Positions 15,193-21,570 of a stretch of 21,570 nucleotides of DNA are shown in pieces. A model generated the notes under the pieces. It searched no databases. It was not told the origin of the DNA and saw only the letters and a list, made by a program, of their open reading frames with translations. The stretch comes from DATJHM01 sp035493895. GTDB taxonomy: Bacteria; Chloroflexota; Ktedonobacteria; Ktedonobacterales; Ktedonobacteraceae. The position numbers were made by a program, and so were the translations under genes. The stretch's first letter is position 1. Each line of letters begins with the position of its first letter. The stretch covers positions 1 to 21,570 of the forward strand of contig DATJHM010000143.1 in assembly GCA_035493895.1 (NCBI GenBank), read 5' to 3'.

Positions 15193-15385
15193 AGTTCCCT
15201 GAGCAGGAAGCGATACCGGTACGTGTGTTCCAGGCACATTGGCAATGCGTGATGAAAATTGTAAAAGTGCTACACATCCTACACAAAGGTGGATGTGATC
15301 GGGCTCTTGATCCTACACTGACCCCTACATCAGGCTACAAAGCAGTGTGAGGTAGGAAGTTTGGATCTTTTTGGTGATGCGCTAC

Positions 15386-15416
15386 AAAAAAGCTACACAT
15401 GCTACAGAAGCTACAC
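15386..15416. repeat. 31-bp GCTACA repeat, unit 1
   Basis: A-run followed by GCTACACATGCTACAGAAGC and TACAC. GCTACA recurs every nine bases. It is repeated 54 bases downstream with one mismatch. Confidence 0.65.
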
Positions 15417-15670
15417 TGACACGCTACTACGTTTTTTCCAAAAAAGCTACACAGGCTACAGAAGCTACACACCTGCCGATTGCAGCGAGATCTTCTCCTG
15501 ACACGCTCCCCTACACCAGCACTCCACGAGTCCCCATGTCGATGTTGCACTGTCCCTCTTTCAGGCGACATCGTGAGTGTGTGTGCCGGGCGGAAGGGAG
15601 TGTTTGCTCCTCCTAATAGGTATATTCGACGCATGGTGAGATTTCTGAAGCGTTTCTGCGAGATTCTTTT
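15410..15670. repeat. Dispersed ~250-bp repeat, copy 1
   Basis: This aligns by eye, in the same orientation, with 21117-21360. Shared blocks in order are: GCTAC..TTTTTT..AAAAAGCTACACA; TGCCGAT; CCCCTACA-type runs; CGATG(T/C)T(G/A)CACTGTC followed by CATC..GTGAG; and TATTCG-CATGGTGA..TTCTGAAG..CGAGATTC. The two copies are diverged (roughly 70 percent or less by eye; not computed). No frame shows protein-like conservation. Confidence 0.65.
15440..15470. repeat. 31-bp GCTACA repeat, unit 2
   Basis: Same as 15386-15416 except for one base (AGG in place of ATG after the first CTACAC). It lies inside the larger dispersed repeat. Confidence 0.65.
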
Positions 15671-15793
15671 TTAGAGAATGAATGTGTTGGAGTTCATGAG
15701 ACAAGCGGCGACTCTACGGAATTGAGAGGAGATTCTCCTTATTTCCATGACATTGATGAGATGGGGCGGGGCTACGTCTGGAGAGCGAAGGGA

Positions 15794-15833
15794 ATCGAGC
15801 GAGTTCGCAGGCACAGTTCCGTTCTCACTCCAC
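15794..15833. repeat. 40-bp dispersed repeat, copy 2
   Basis: Second copy of the unit at 15153-15192, same orientation, 641 bases downstream, 39 of 40 bases identical. The flanking sequences differ. Confidence 0.75.
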
Positions 15834-15985
15834 CGTGCCACTACTGGGCTTGTATCGCTAACTTCATACGTATGGGAACGCGGCCCCAGAAAGTACCTCC
15901 TTCCCCCAATCATCACAAAGGTGTCGTTGATTTTGTCAAGACAGGCATTGCCGAGATGCCTCTGAGAGAATCTCCAATTTCCAAT

Positions 15986-15993
15986 GAGGGAGG
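15986..15993 (+). promoter_or_regulatory. Shine-Dalgarno site deciding the lipoprotein start
   Basis: GAGGGAGG lies eight bases before the ATG at 16002. An in-frame ATG at 15984 would place this strong site inside the gene, so 16002 is preferred. Confidence 0.65.
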
Positions 15994-16001
15994 CTTACTT
16001 T

Positions 16002-16742
16002 ATGATTTCTCTACGCTTTCTGGTGACGCGTGTGCTCCTGGGCGCTCTCTGCGTTTGCTTACTTGCGAGCTGCCGATTGCCCTGGAAACATACGCAAACC
16101 AACTCCCAGCTGGCAAATCTGCCGACGCCAACAACACAACAACTCCTGACAGCCCTGCAAAAAAACTTTCGTACGGTGAAGTCGTTTCATGTTCTCTTAC
16201 AGGTACAAAATGCCGGTACCACTGATTCCGATCAAATTCAGATTCGTAACGCGAATGGCGATGTGATGATGCCTGATAAGGTAAAAGCCCAGGCTACGGT
16301 CATTCTTTCCGGCCAATCTGTGAGCGTCGATCTGATCAGCATTGGTTCCGAGCAATATATTACTGATCCGATTACGGGACAATGGCGTCAGGTCCAAGGT
16401 CTGCTTGATCCACGCACCCTCACCAATCCTGATACCGGTATTATCTCGCTTATCGCCAAGGTGCATAACGTCAGCAAGCCTACCTCTGATACGGTCAATA
16501 CGGTTCCCTGCTGGCGCATTCAGGGCCAGCTTGCGGCACAGGATCTGGCCTTTTTAACGGGTGGCAGTATGCCTGCGGGTACGCAACTCCAGACCAGCGC
16601 CTGCATCGGCAAAGGGGATAATCTCCCTTATCTCGTGACGGTAACCGGTCAGGCTACACCCACTGACACGGCCCAGACAGTGCGCAGCTTCTTATTATCC
16701 AACTACAACAAAACTGTTACGATCACTGCGCCCCAGATCTAA
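16002..16742 (+). CDS. LprG/LppX-type lipid-binding lipoprotein
   Basis: This 246-aa protein has a lipoprotein signal: a basic start (MISLRFLVTR), a hydrophobic core, and the lipobox LLASC with Cys24. The mature part matches the LppX/LprA/F/G fold as I know it: a start helix LLTALQKNFRTVKSFHVLLQ, a ligand-pocket region with ILSGQSVSVDLISIGSEQYI and QWRQV, then LLDPRTLTNPDTGIISLIAK, which closely parallels the DP..LNPDTGL segment of mycobacterial LprG. These proteins carry lipids such as triacylglycerol or lipoglycans across the envelope. It is first in an operon; the MFS gene follows after 20 bases, the same order as LprG-P55. An alternative start at 15984 adds six residues. Two extra cysteines (in VPCWRIQ and SACIGKG) could form a disulfide. 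Confidence 0.85.
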   Translation: MISLRFLVTRVLLGALCVCLLASCRLPWKHTQTNSQLANLPTPTTQQLLTALQKNFRTVKSFHVLLQVQNAGTTDSDQIQIRNANGDVMMPDKVKAQATVILSGQSVSVDLISIGSEQYITDPITGQWRQVQGLLDPRTLTNPDTGIISLIAKVHNVSKPTSDTVNTVPCWRIQGQLAAQDLAFLTGGSMPAGTQLQTSACIGKGDNLPYLVTVTGQATPTDTAQTVRSFLLSNYNKTVTITAPQI

Positions 16743-16762
16743 CCAATGATAGAGAGAGACTA

Positions 16763-19417
16763 TTGGCAGACCATGAAGACAACTTTTACGATTTCGCGCA
16801 CTTACTCAATAATCGTATTTTTGCCGTTATTGGGGGGAAAATGTATACGCTAGAAGATGATGAAGAGACTTCTTCACGCCTACAAAAACAGGGCTATATA
16901 GCCGACGAGGCTCAGACGGCTGGCACATTCGGCGCGCCACCCGCTGAGGATATAGCACCGCCCGCATTATCTGTGCCAGTTATGCCGCATATACCCACAT
17001 CGCCACTACCAGAGTCGCCGCCTGCGATCCAGCCTGTGACGACACTATCTGCACCCATGAGCCCCGATCCAAAGAACCGCCGCCTGGCTCTGGCGGCGCT
17101 AACCATTGCCTGTATCGCCGTCTTTTTTACGTCGCTCGATCAAACGGTGGTGGTCACAGCGCTACCACAAATCATTGCCGATTTGCAGATTCCCATTACC
17201 CAGCTCGATCATGCTGCCTGGATTGTGAGTGCGTATCTGCTCGGTTTTGTGGTTGCCATGCCCCTGATGGGGCGCGTCTCTGATATGTACGGTCGACGCC
17301 GCATCTTCCTGCTCTGTCTCAGTATCTTCGGCCTCGGCTCTATCTTCTGCGGCCTCGCTCCGATTCTTGGGCAGGCGATCGATATTAGCTTCCTCTCGGC
17401 TCTCCATATCGATACCTCTTCCCCGGGACTGGTCTGGCTGATCGCCGCACGCCTCTTCCAGGCCATAGGCGGTGGCGCACTCGTGCCGATTGCGATGGCG
17501 CTGGCGGGCGACTTCTATGGGCATGAGCGACGCGGCCTCGCACTGGGCATTATCGGAGCGATGACGGAGGCGGGCGGCGCGCTCGGTCCACTCTACGGTG
17601 CGATAATCGTTGAACGGCTGGGCTGGCAAGCAATCTTCTATCTCAACGTGCCAATTGTGCTGGCGCTTTTTGTTGCTGGCTGGTTCTTTATTCCCAGAGG
17701 GAAACGTCTGCACGAGCGCATCGACTGGTCGGGGGCAGGCTTACTTGCGGTTGCGCTCACCTGCCTCAGCCTGGGATTAGCGCAACAGGGATCAACGCTC
17801 TCTCCAAGCACGCCAGGTAGTGCGGCTCCGGAGAATAATCCGCTTATCCTGGGACTGGCGCTGGTTTTCCTGGCGGCTTTTGTGTTCCGCGAAATCAAAG
17901 CACGCTGGCCGGTCGTTGAGCTTGCCCTCTTCAAACGTCTGACCTTTAGCGCTTCCGCCCTGGTGAGCATGTTTGTGGGCGCGGCCCTGATTATTGCGAT
18001 GGCCGATATTCCGATCTTTGTCGATACGGTGATGCAGGGCAAAGTGCTGGATAGCGGTCTGGCGCTACTGCGCATGACAGCGATGATCCCTCTCGGCGCA
18101 CTCCTCGGCGGGTGGCTCTGCGCACGCATTACGTGCCGCTTTACGGGCATTCTCGGACTGCTCTTTACGGCGGCTGGCTTCTTTTTAATGAGCCGCTGGC
18201 CGATTCAGGTGAGCGGGTTGCAGATGACGATCAGTACGATTACGGCGGGCTTCGGCTTTGGGCTGGTAATCGCACCCATCAGCACCACCGCCATCAATTC
18301 GGCACGCGCCAGGCAGGCGGGCATGAGTTCCTCGATTGTCACGGCGCTTCGCATGATCGGCATGATTCTGGGGCTGGCAGCTCTCACGTCATGGGCTCTG
18401 GCCTACTTTAAAAATCTGGCCCGTGCCTATCCCGCGCTCCATGCCAATCCCAGCATGGCCCAGTTCGCCGCCTGGTCCAAAGGCTACGCACAACATTTGA
18501 TCCAATCGGCCCATACGGTCTATTGTGCGGTCTTCTTCTTCTCAATGATACTCTGCCTGATTGCGATAATACCAGCCTTCTTTCTCTGGGGACGTCAGGC
18601 TGTCGCAATTGAACCAATCGAGGAGGTTGAGCCAGAAGCTGAGACACTCGTTGATCTGGCAGCCGCCACCACCGGTCCAATACCGCTGCCGGAGATGATA
18701 CGCCCCCGCAAGTCGCGCCGTCGCCGCGTGCTCATTGTAAGCCTATGTCTGCTTCTGCTCCTCATCGGCGGCATTGCCACGTACGAACTCACGCCCGATG
18801 ATGAGGATAGCGGCGACACAACCAACCAGATTACTGCGCCTGCGACGACACCTGGTTCGTTGACCACCGACGACACGCCGGTCAGTAGTGGTCCTCGCCA
18901 GATTCAACTGGCCCTGGATGGGGGGGCCCTGACTTCGATTTTTGTGCAACAGCTCCAGATGCAGCCCGGCACGTTGAGCAACCTCACGGTTACACCACTA
19001 CCGAATGATGGTCTCGCGATAACCCTGGAACTGCATATTGATAGCAATGGCATTCATCGAGTGATGCCGATTGAGTTAGACGGGACGCCTGGTGTGGATC
19101 AGCAGCAGAACCTGCAACTGCACATCTACCAGTTAAAGCGCGATGGTATTCCTGCCAGTCCCCAGACAGCATCAGGCATGCAAACAGCGATCAATCAGCT
19201 CTTCAGCAATACGGTAATGCCAGCATTGCGCGGACAACTCAAGGGCGTCAAGCTCGTCTCGGTGCATACCAGCACTGCGCTTCCCTGTAGCAAAGGAGCA
19301 ATCATGCTGGTTATCCAGGTCGTAGCGCCCCCCATTCAAGGAGTGGCAGCGCAGGCCAAGCCACTCGCTCTCTGTTTCAAGGGTCCGATTGACATCAACA
19401 AATTGCTGGCGAATTAG
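16763..19417 (+). CDS. P55-type MFS exporter with fused C-terminal extracytoplasmic domain
   Basis: The 884-aa protein is a 14-TM major facilitator (DHA2/EmrB-QacA type). Residues 1-108 are cytoplasmic and Pro-rich. The transporter (about 109-612) has SLDQTVVVTALPQI, IPITQLDHAAWIVSAYLLGF, motif A GRVSDMYGRRR and motif C ALGPLYGAIIVERLGWQAIF. The IPI-QL..WIV-YLLG..AMPL-GR and GFGFGLVIAP patterns are those of mycobacterial P55 (Rv1410c). After an Arg-rich linker (RPRKSRRRR) there is a 15th TM (about 656-675), so residues about 676-884 should be outside. That domain (RQIQLALDGGALTSIFVQQL, DGLAITLELHI, LPCSKGAIMLVIQV) resembles both halves of the next gene's product. The start is TTG at 16763 after GAGAGAGA; an ATG at 16841 is the alternative. 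Role inferred: lipid export with the lipoprotein. Confidence 0.87.
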   Translation: MADHEDNFYDFAHLLNNRIFAVIGGKMYTLEDDEETSSRLQKQGYIADEAQTAGTFGAPPAEDIAPPALSVPVMPHIPTSPLPESPPAIQPVTTLSAPMSPDPKNRRLALAALTIACIAVFFTSLDQTVVVTALPQIIADLQIPITQLDHAAWIVSAYLLGFVVAMPLMGRVSDMYGRRRIFLLCLSIFGLGSIFCGLAPILGQAIDISFLSALHIDTSSPGLVWLIAARLFQAIGGGALVPIAMALAGDFYGHERRGLALGIIGAMTEAGGALGPLYGAIIVERLGWQAIFYLNVPIVLALFVAGWFFIPRGKRLHERIDWSGAGLLAVALTCLSLGLAQQGSTLSPSTPGSAAPENNPLILGLALVFLAAFVFREIKARWPVVELALFKRLTFSASALVSMFVGAALIIAMADIPIFVDTVMQGKVLDSGLALLRMTAMIPLGALLGGWLCARITCRFTGILGLLFTAAGFFLMSRWPIQVSGLQMTISTITAGFGFGLVIAPISTTAINSARARQAGMSSSIVTALRMIGMILGLAALTSWALAYFKNLARAYPALHANPSMAQFAAWSKGYAQHLIQSAHTVYCAVFFFSMILCLIAIIPAFFLWGRQAVAIEPIEEVEPEAETLVDLAAATTGPIPLPEMIRPRKSRRRRVLIVSLCLLLLLIGGIATYELTPDDEDSGDTTNQITAPATTPGSLTTDDTPVSSGPRQIQLALDGGALTSIFVQQLQMQPGTLSNLTVTPLPNDGLAITLELHIDSNGIHRVMPIELDGTPGVDQQQNLQLHIYQLKRDGIPASPQTASGMQTAINQLFSNTVMPALRGQLKGVKLVSVHTSTALPCSKGAIMLVIQVVAPPIQGVAAQAKPLALCFKGPIDINKLLAN

Positions 19418-19418
19418 C

Positions 19419-20627
19419 ATGAAAAGAGCACCATTTATGATATGGCAGAAAACAACAAACATACGGCGCGCCATACACATCGCAGGTACGTTGCTGCTAA
19501 CGACTGTCCTCATCAGTCTGATAGGGACAACGATGCCTGCGCATGCCGCAACCGGGGATAATGCGCAACTGCTGCAACGTTCGGCGTCTGGAACTCTCGC
19601 GACCAACAGCTCGATTGCCGCGAACTTTTATCTTCCCACATCGACGTTGCGCCCCATTTTTCAGAGTCGCATCAACCAACAGGTGCCCGTGGCCGTCAAT
19701 GGCGCAATCAATACACTGCTCGCAAAATTGCCTGCATCGAGTCAGAGCTGGGCGGATCAGATGGCAAAGATGCTTATCCAGCCCACAGCCAGCCTGACCG
19801 GTTTAACCACGCAAAAGGATGGACTGGCGACCAGCCTGCGTATCAGTCTCTATCCCGGTGATCCTCACCCTATTAACGCCAGCATGCTGGTCTCATTTGG
19901 CATCAAAGGCAATTCCACCATCCAGGTCAGTGCACAGGCAATGAAGAACAGTCCATCGCTGGTCAATGGTCCGCTTGCCACATTTGATATGCCGGTTGGA
20001 CATCTGACCTCTATCGAGACGACCCCCAGTTGTGGGGACTCGGCCCTGGCAGTGGGCATGCAAGTTCCGGTTGCGCTCAACATGGAGCAGAGTACAGCAA
20101 CACCGCAGCCATCCAGTAGCGCCAGCCAGCAGACATCTTTGATGCACAACACCAGTGAGCAGACATCCCTGACACAGCAGGCTCCCGGTGGCAATTCGAC
20201 GGCCTATGTAGAGATTCCAGCCAGTGCGCTGGCTACGCTGGCCTCAAATGTGGGCACCATACCGTTAAGCAATAACATGTCTGCCCGCAACATTCAGGTT
20301 GCCGTCGAGGGTGATCATCTGGTGGTCACCTCTGACATCCATCTCGGCTCGCTCCAGGTTGGTCAGGCCACGACCCTGATCACCCCGACTGCGAGCGATG
20401 GGAGCCTCGCAGTCCATGTCACGCAGACCACGCTCAGCGTCCTGATCGTCTCATTTCAGTACAACAACTATAACCAGCAGATCGAGCAACTGATCAATAG
20501 CAAGCTCAGCGGAGCGCTCGCAGGCACATTTACGGTCAACTCCGCCGCCATCGGCGCGAATAGCCAGATCCCATGTGCGGACAATGACAGCCTGATTATC
20601 AGCGGCACAACCGGTCTCATCGCGTAA
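19419..20627 (+). CDS. Secreted two-domain protein of the LprG-P55-like operon
   Basis: I do not recognise a named family. The 402-aa product starts at an ATG one base after the MFS stop (TAGCATG), so it is translationally coupled. It has a signal peptide with a basic start, a hydrophobic core (AGTLLLTTVLISLIGTTMP) and an AHA cleavage site near residue 43. No lipobox or later TM is seen, so it is secreted. The mature protein seems to hold two copies of one domain. The first (about 65-210) contains TSTLRPIFQSRI, DGLATSLRISL and PSCGDSALAVGMQV. A Ser/Gln/Thr linker (about 212-250) follows. The second (about 252-402) contains PASALATLASNVG, GDHLVVTSDIHL, a helix YNQQIEQLINSKLSGALAG, and IPCADNDSLIISG. 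The same pattern occurs once at the C-terminus of the MFS protein. A lipid-binding or chaperone role is inferred only. Confidence 0.8.
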   Translation: MKRAPFMIWQKTTNIRRAIHIAGTLLLTTVLISLIGTTMPAHAATGDNAQLLQRSASGTLATNSSIAANFYLPTSTLRPIFQSRINQQVPVAVNGAINTLLAKLPASSQSWADQMAKMLIQPTASLTGLTTQKDGLATSLRISLYPGDPHPINASMLVSFGIKGNSTIQVSAQAMKNSPSLVNGPLATFDMPVGHLTSIETTPSCGDSALAVGMQVPVALNMEQSTATPQPSSSASQQTSLMHNTSEQTSLTQQAPGGNSTAYVEIPASALATLASNVGTIPLSNNMSARNIQVAVEGDHLVVTSDIHLGSLQVGQATTLITPTASDGSLAVHVTQTTLSVLIVSFQYNNYNQQIEQLINSKLSGALAGTFTVNSAAIGANSQIPCADNDSLIISGTTGLIA

Positions 20628-20646
20628 TATATTGATGCATTTCGTC

Positions 20647-20699
20647 ACAGGAGCCGTCTCGTGTATTTTTGAATGAAAAGCAAAAGATGGCTCCTGTTT
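20647..20699 (+). terminator. Hairpin terminator of the three-gene operon
   Basis: ACAGGAGCCGTCT (20647-20659) pairs with AGATGGCTCCTGT (20685-20697), 13 bp with one G-T wobble, around a 25-base AT-rich loop. It sits 19 bases past the stop codon and is followed by only a short TT before ATG, so strength is uncertain. Confidence 0.55.
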
Positions 20700-20725
20700 A
20701 TGTGATGAGAATCTTGATCCTGGAT

Positions 20726-20742
20726 GGGCAGGCATAAAGCCC
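20726..20742. repeat. 17-bp direct repeat flanking the element, left
   Basis: GGGCAGGCATAAAGCCC occurs here and again, same orientation, at 21055-21071. The sequence is itself partly palindromic (GGGC..GCCC). Confidence 0.7.
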
Positions 20743-20744
20743 TG

Positions 20745-21056
20745 CCAATACGCATCAACCGAAGAATGGTGCGGTTTGACCTCCTGTCTCAATCGATGGC
20801 GGAACGGGTTCGTGGAAGGGCAAGGTGGTCGGTTGGGTTCGTGTGGGATGGTATAAAACACATCCCCTACCTGTTATCGAGGCCAAGAGGGCCGGTGGGG
20901 AAACGCAGATCCCGCGTGACGTGATTGACCTTTTCGGCTTTCCATTGCAGGTAGGGGATGTGTTTTCTACCATCCCACGCAACCCCATCGACCTACGCGG
21001 CTATCCGTTGACCCACATCATGGCATCTGAACCATTCTTCGGTTGATGCGTATTGG
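20745..21056. mobile_element. MITE-like inverted-repeat element, about 312 bp
   Basis: The ends 20745-20770 and 21031-21056 are a perfect 26-bp inverted repeat (left end begins CCAATACGCATCAACCGAAG). Inside, 20827-20873 and 20948-20993 are a second inverted repeat; its inner ~30 bp pair with one mismatch (GTGGGATGGTA..AAAACACATCCCCTACCTG). No transposase gene is present. Such size and symmetry fit a non-autonomous transposable element or a large hairpin-forming repeat. The 17-bp GGGCAGGCATAAAGCCC at each edge is too long and too palindromic to be a simple target duplication. Confidence 0.6.
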
Positions 21057-21071
21057 GCAGGCATAAAGCCC
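21055..21071. repeat. 17-bp direct repeat flanking the element, right
   Basis: GGGCAGGCATAAAGCCC, identical to 20726-20742. It overlaps the right terminal repeat by two bases and runs on into CGGTCCCTAC. Confidence 0.7.
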
Positions 21072-21116
21072 GGTCCCTACCTCTGCCTTTCTTCGAAGGG
21101 AGGTGTTGCTAATTTT

Positions 21117-21360
21117 TTGACGCGCTACAAGAATTTTTTTTGAAAAAGCTACACAACCTACACAAATGCCGATATGATGGGAATCTCACCCCTACATGCC
21201 CCCTACCAGTCCTACACTTCCCCCGCTATCGATGCTACACTGTCTCTCCAGCAGGTGGCATCATTGTGAGAACCGGGTGGGAGGATATTATTACCTCTTC
21301 TCTTCTATCTATTCGGCAGATGGTGAAACTTCTGAAGGGTCTCTTCGAGATTCGCTCGTC
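21117..21360. repeat. Dispersed ~250-bp repeat, copy 2
   Basis: Diverged direct copy of 15410-15670 (see shared blocks there): GACGCGCTACAA, AAAAAGCTACACAACCTACA, TGCCGAT, CGATGCTACACTGTCTCTCC, and ATTCGGCAGATGGTGAAACT followed by TCTGAAGG and CGAGATTC. It lacks the second 31-bp GCTACA unit. Confidence 0.65.
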
Positions 21361-21445
21361 TGCATGATTTGTTAGAGCCAATGCATGTAACCAATTGCAG
21401 CTATTTGCAATTTTCAGCCATTTTTCTATCACGAAGGAAGAACGA

Positions 21446-21570
21446 TTGTTCTTGTCTGTCATGGAGGCATCATCGACGGCTCATTTATCTCCCAGCGACG
21501 ATGCCCTTGAGATGATCAAGGGACGCTCGGATCAATCGCGACAGATCTTGCGCGTCGGGTTCGTTGACCC
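21446..21570 (+). CDS. Possible 5' end of a gene cut by the window edge
   Basis: An open frame runs to the window end without a stop. A TTG at 21446 has AAGGAAG at 21434-21440 upstream, giving a start such as MFLSVMEASSTAHLSPSDDA. An in-frame ATG at 21461 is the alternative. Only about 40 residues are visible and I recognise no family. It could be a chance frame. Confidence 0.3.
   Translation, partial: MFLSVMEASSTAHLSPSDDALEMIKGRSDQSRQILRVGFVD

Larger units (their letters stand above)
14959..16001. other. 1-kb gene-free region of hairpins and repeats
   Basis: No reading frame here has a convincing start or family. The region holds two perfect hairpins (14979-14997, 15063-15099), a 40-bp sequence present twice (15153-15192, 15794-15833), a pair of 31-bp GCTACA repeats (15386-15416, 15440-15470), one copy of a ~250-bp dispersed repeat (15410-15670), and a 13-bp palindrome (AGGAGATTCTCCT, 15727-15739). 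A sequence resembling GAGATTCTCC..ATTTCCA recurs just before the lipoprotein start (15964-15986). Confidence 0.7.
20628..21445. other. Gene-free region with terminator, MITE-like element and dispersed repeat
   Basis: In order this stretch holds the operon terminator (20647-20699), the inverted-repeat element (20726-21080) and the second copy of the ~250-bp repeat (21117-21360). After that come about 85 bases without clear structure, except AT-rich AATTGCAGCTATTTGCAATT at 21394-21413. No frame is supported as a gene. Confidence 0.65.

Noticed and set aside
15386..15470. CRISPR array
   Set aside because: There are only two units, with internal nine-base periodicity, a single short spacer and no cas genes.
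15335..15634. Minus-strand frame with a Cys-Ser rich pattern
   Set aside because: The CS pairs come from the reverse complement of the GCTACA repeat. The second genomic copy does not keep the frame open.
15480..15674. Possible small protein shared by both copies of the dispersed repeat (ending MVRFLKRFCEI here, MVKLLKGLFEI at the other copy)
   Set aside because: The differences are mostly at first and second codon positions, the opposite of protein selection, and neither copy has a good start site.
20825..21046. 73-codon frame inside the inverted-repeat element
   Set aside because: Both ends of the frame lie in the inverted-repeat arms, so the arms explain it. There is no convincing ribosome binding site or family.
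1..21570. tRNA or rRNA genes
   Set aside because: I scanned by eye for T-loop (GGTTCGA-type) sequences with matching acceptor stems and saw none. A covariance search would be needed to be sure.

Overview
The window reads like chromosomal DNA of a Gram-positive-type (single-membrane) bacterium with mid GC content. The best guess is a Ktedonobacteria-like member of the Chloroflexota. The clues are a Ser/Thr kinase fused through one membrane segment to a WD40 propeller, a Yip1-like membrane protein, strong Shine-Dalgarno sites with GTG/TTG starts, an LprG-type lipoprotein beside a P55-type transporter, and long intergenic stretches full of palindromic and dispersed repeats. The taxon is an inference from gene content, not from a marker-gene comparison.

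Layout. (1) 23-2220, minus strand: a 421-aa single-pass membrane protein with an acidic disordered N-terminus, followed by a MerR regulator with two HTH-like units. (2) 2833-5903, plus strand: a tightly packed operon of an MBL-fold hydrolase, UDP-glucose/GDP-mannose-type dehydrogenase, holo-ACP synthase and D-aminoacyl-tRNA deacylase, with gaps or overlaps of a few bases. It meets an unrecognised minus-strand gene (5905-7032) with one base between the stop codons. (3) 7331-10380, plus strand: a YflT-like stress domain followed by about 500 residues of Glu/Ala/Val/Pro repeat and a coiled coil, closed by a clear hairpin terminator, then the Yip1-like protein. (4) 10643-12790: the kinase-WD40 receptor. 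(5) 13002-14958: tatD overlapping a short cysteinyl-tRNA-synthetase-like gene that looks more like the mycothiol ligase MshC, behind a good TTGACA/TATACT promoter. (6) 14959-16001: a 1-kb gene-free stretch of hairpins and repeats. (7) 16002-20627: three genes in one operon, an LprG/LppX-type lipoprotein, a P55-type 14-TM MFS transporter carrying an extra TM and extracytoplasmic domain, and a secreted protein apparently made of two copies of that same domain. (8) 20628-21445: a hairpin terminator, a 312-bp inverted-repeat element that looks like a MITE, and a second copy of the roughly 250-bp repeat found in region 6. A partial gene may start at 21446.

The most interesting unit is the 16002-20627 operon. 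It resembles the mycobacterial LprG-P55 pair that exports lipids to the cell surface, but it has a fused domain on the transporter and a secreted partner built from the same domain. I propose it as a lipid (or lipid-linked molecule) export system in a non-mycobacterial, probably single-membrane organism. It is bracketed by directly oriented copies of one dispersed repeat. Family assignments rest on motif recognition by eye; no database search was run.
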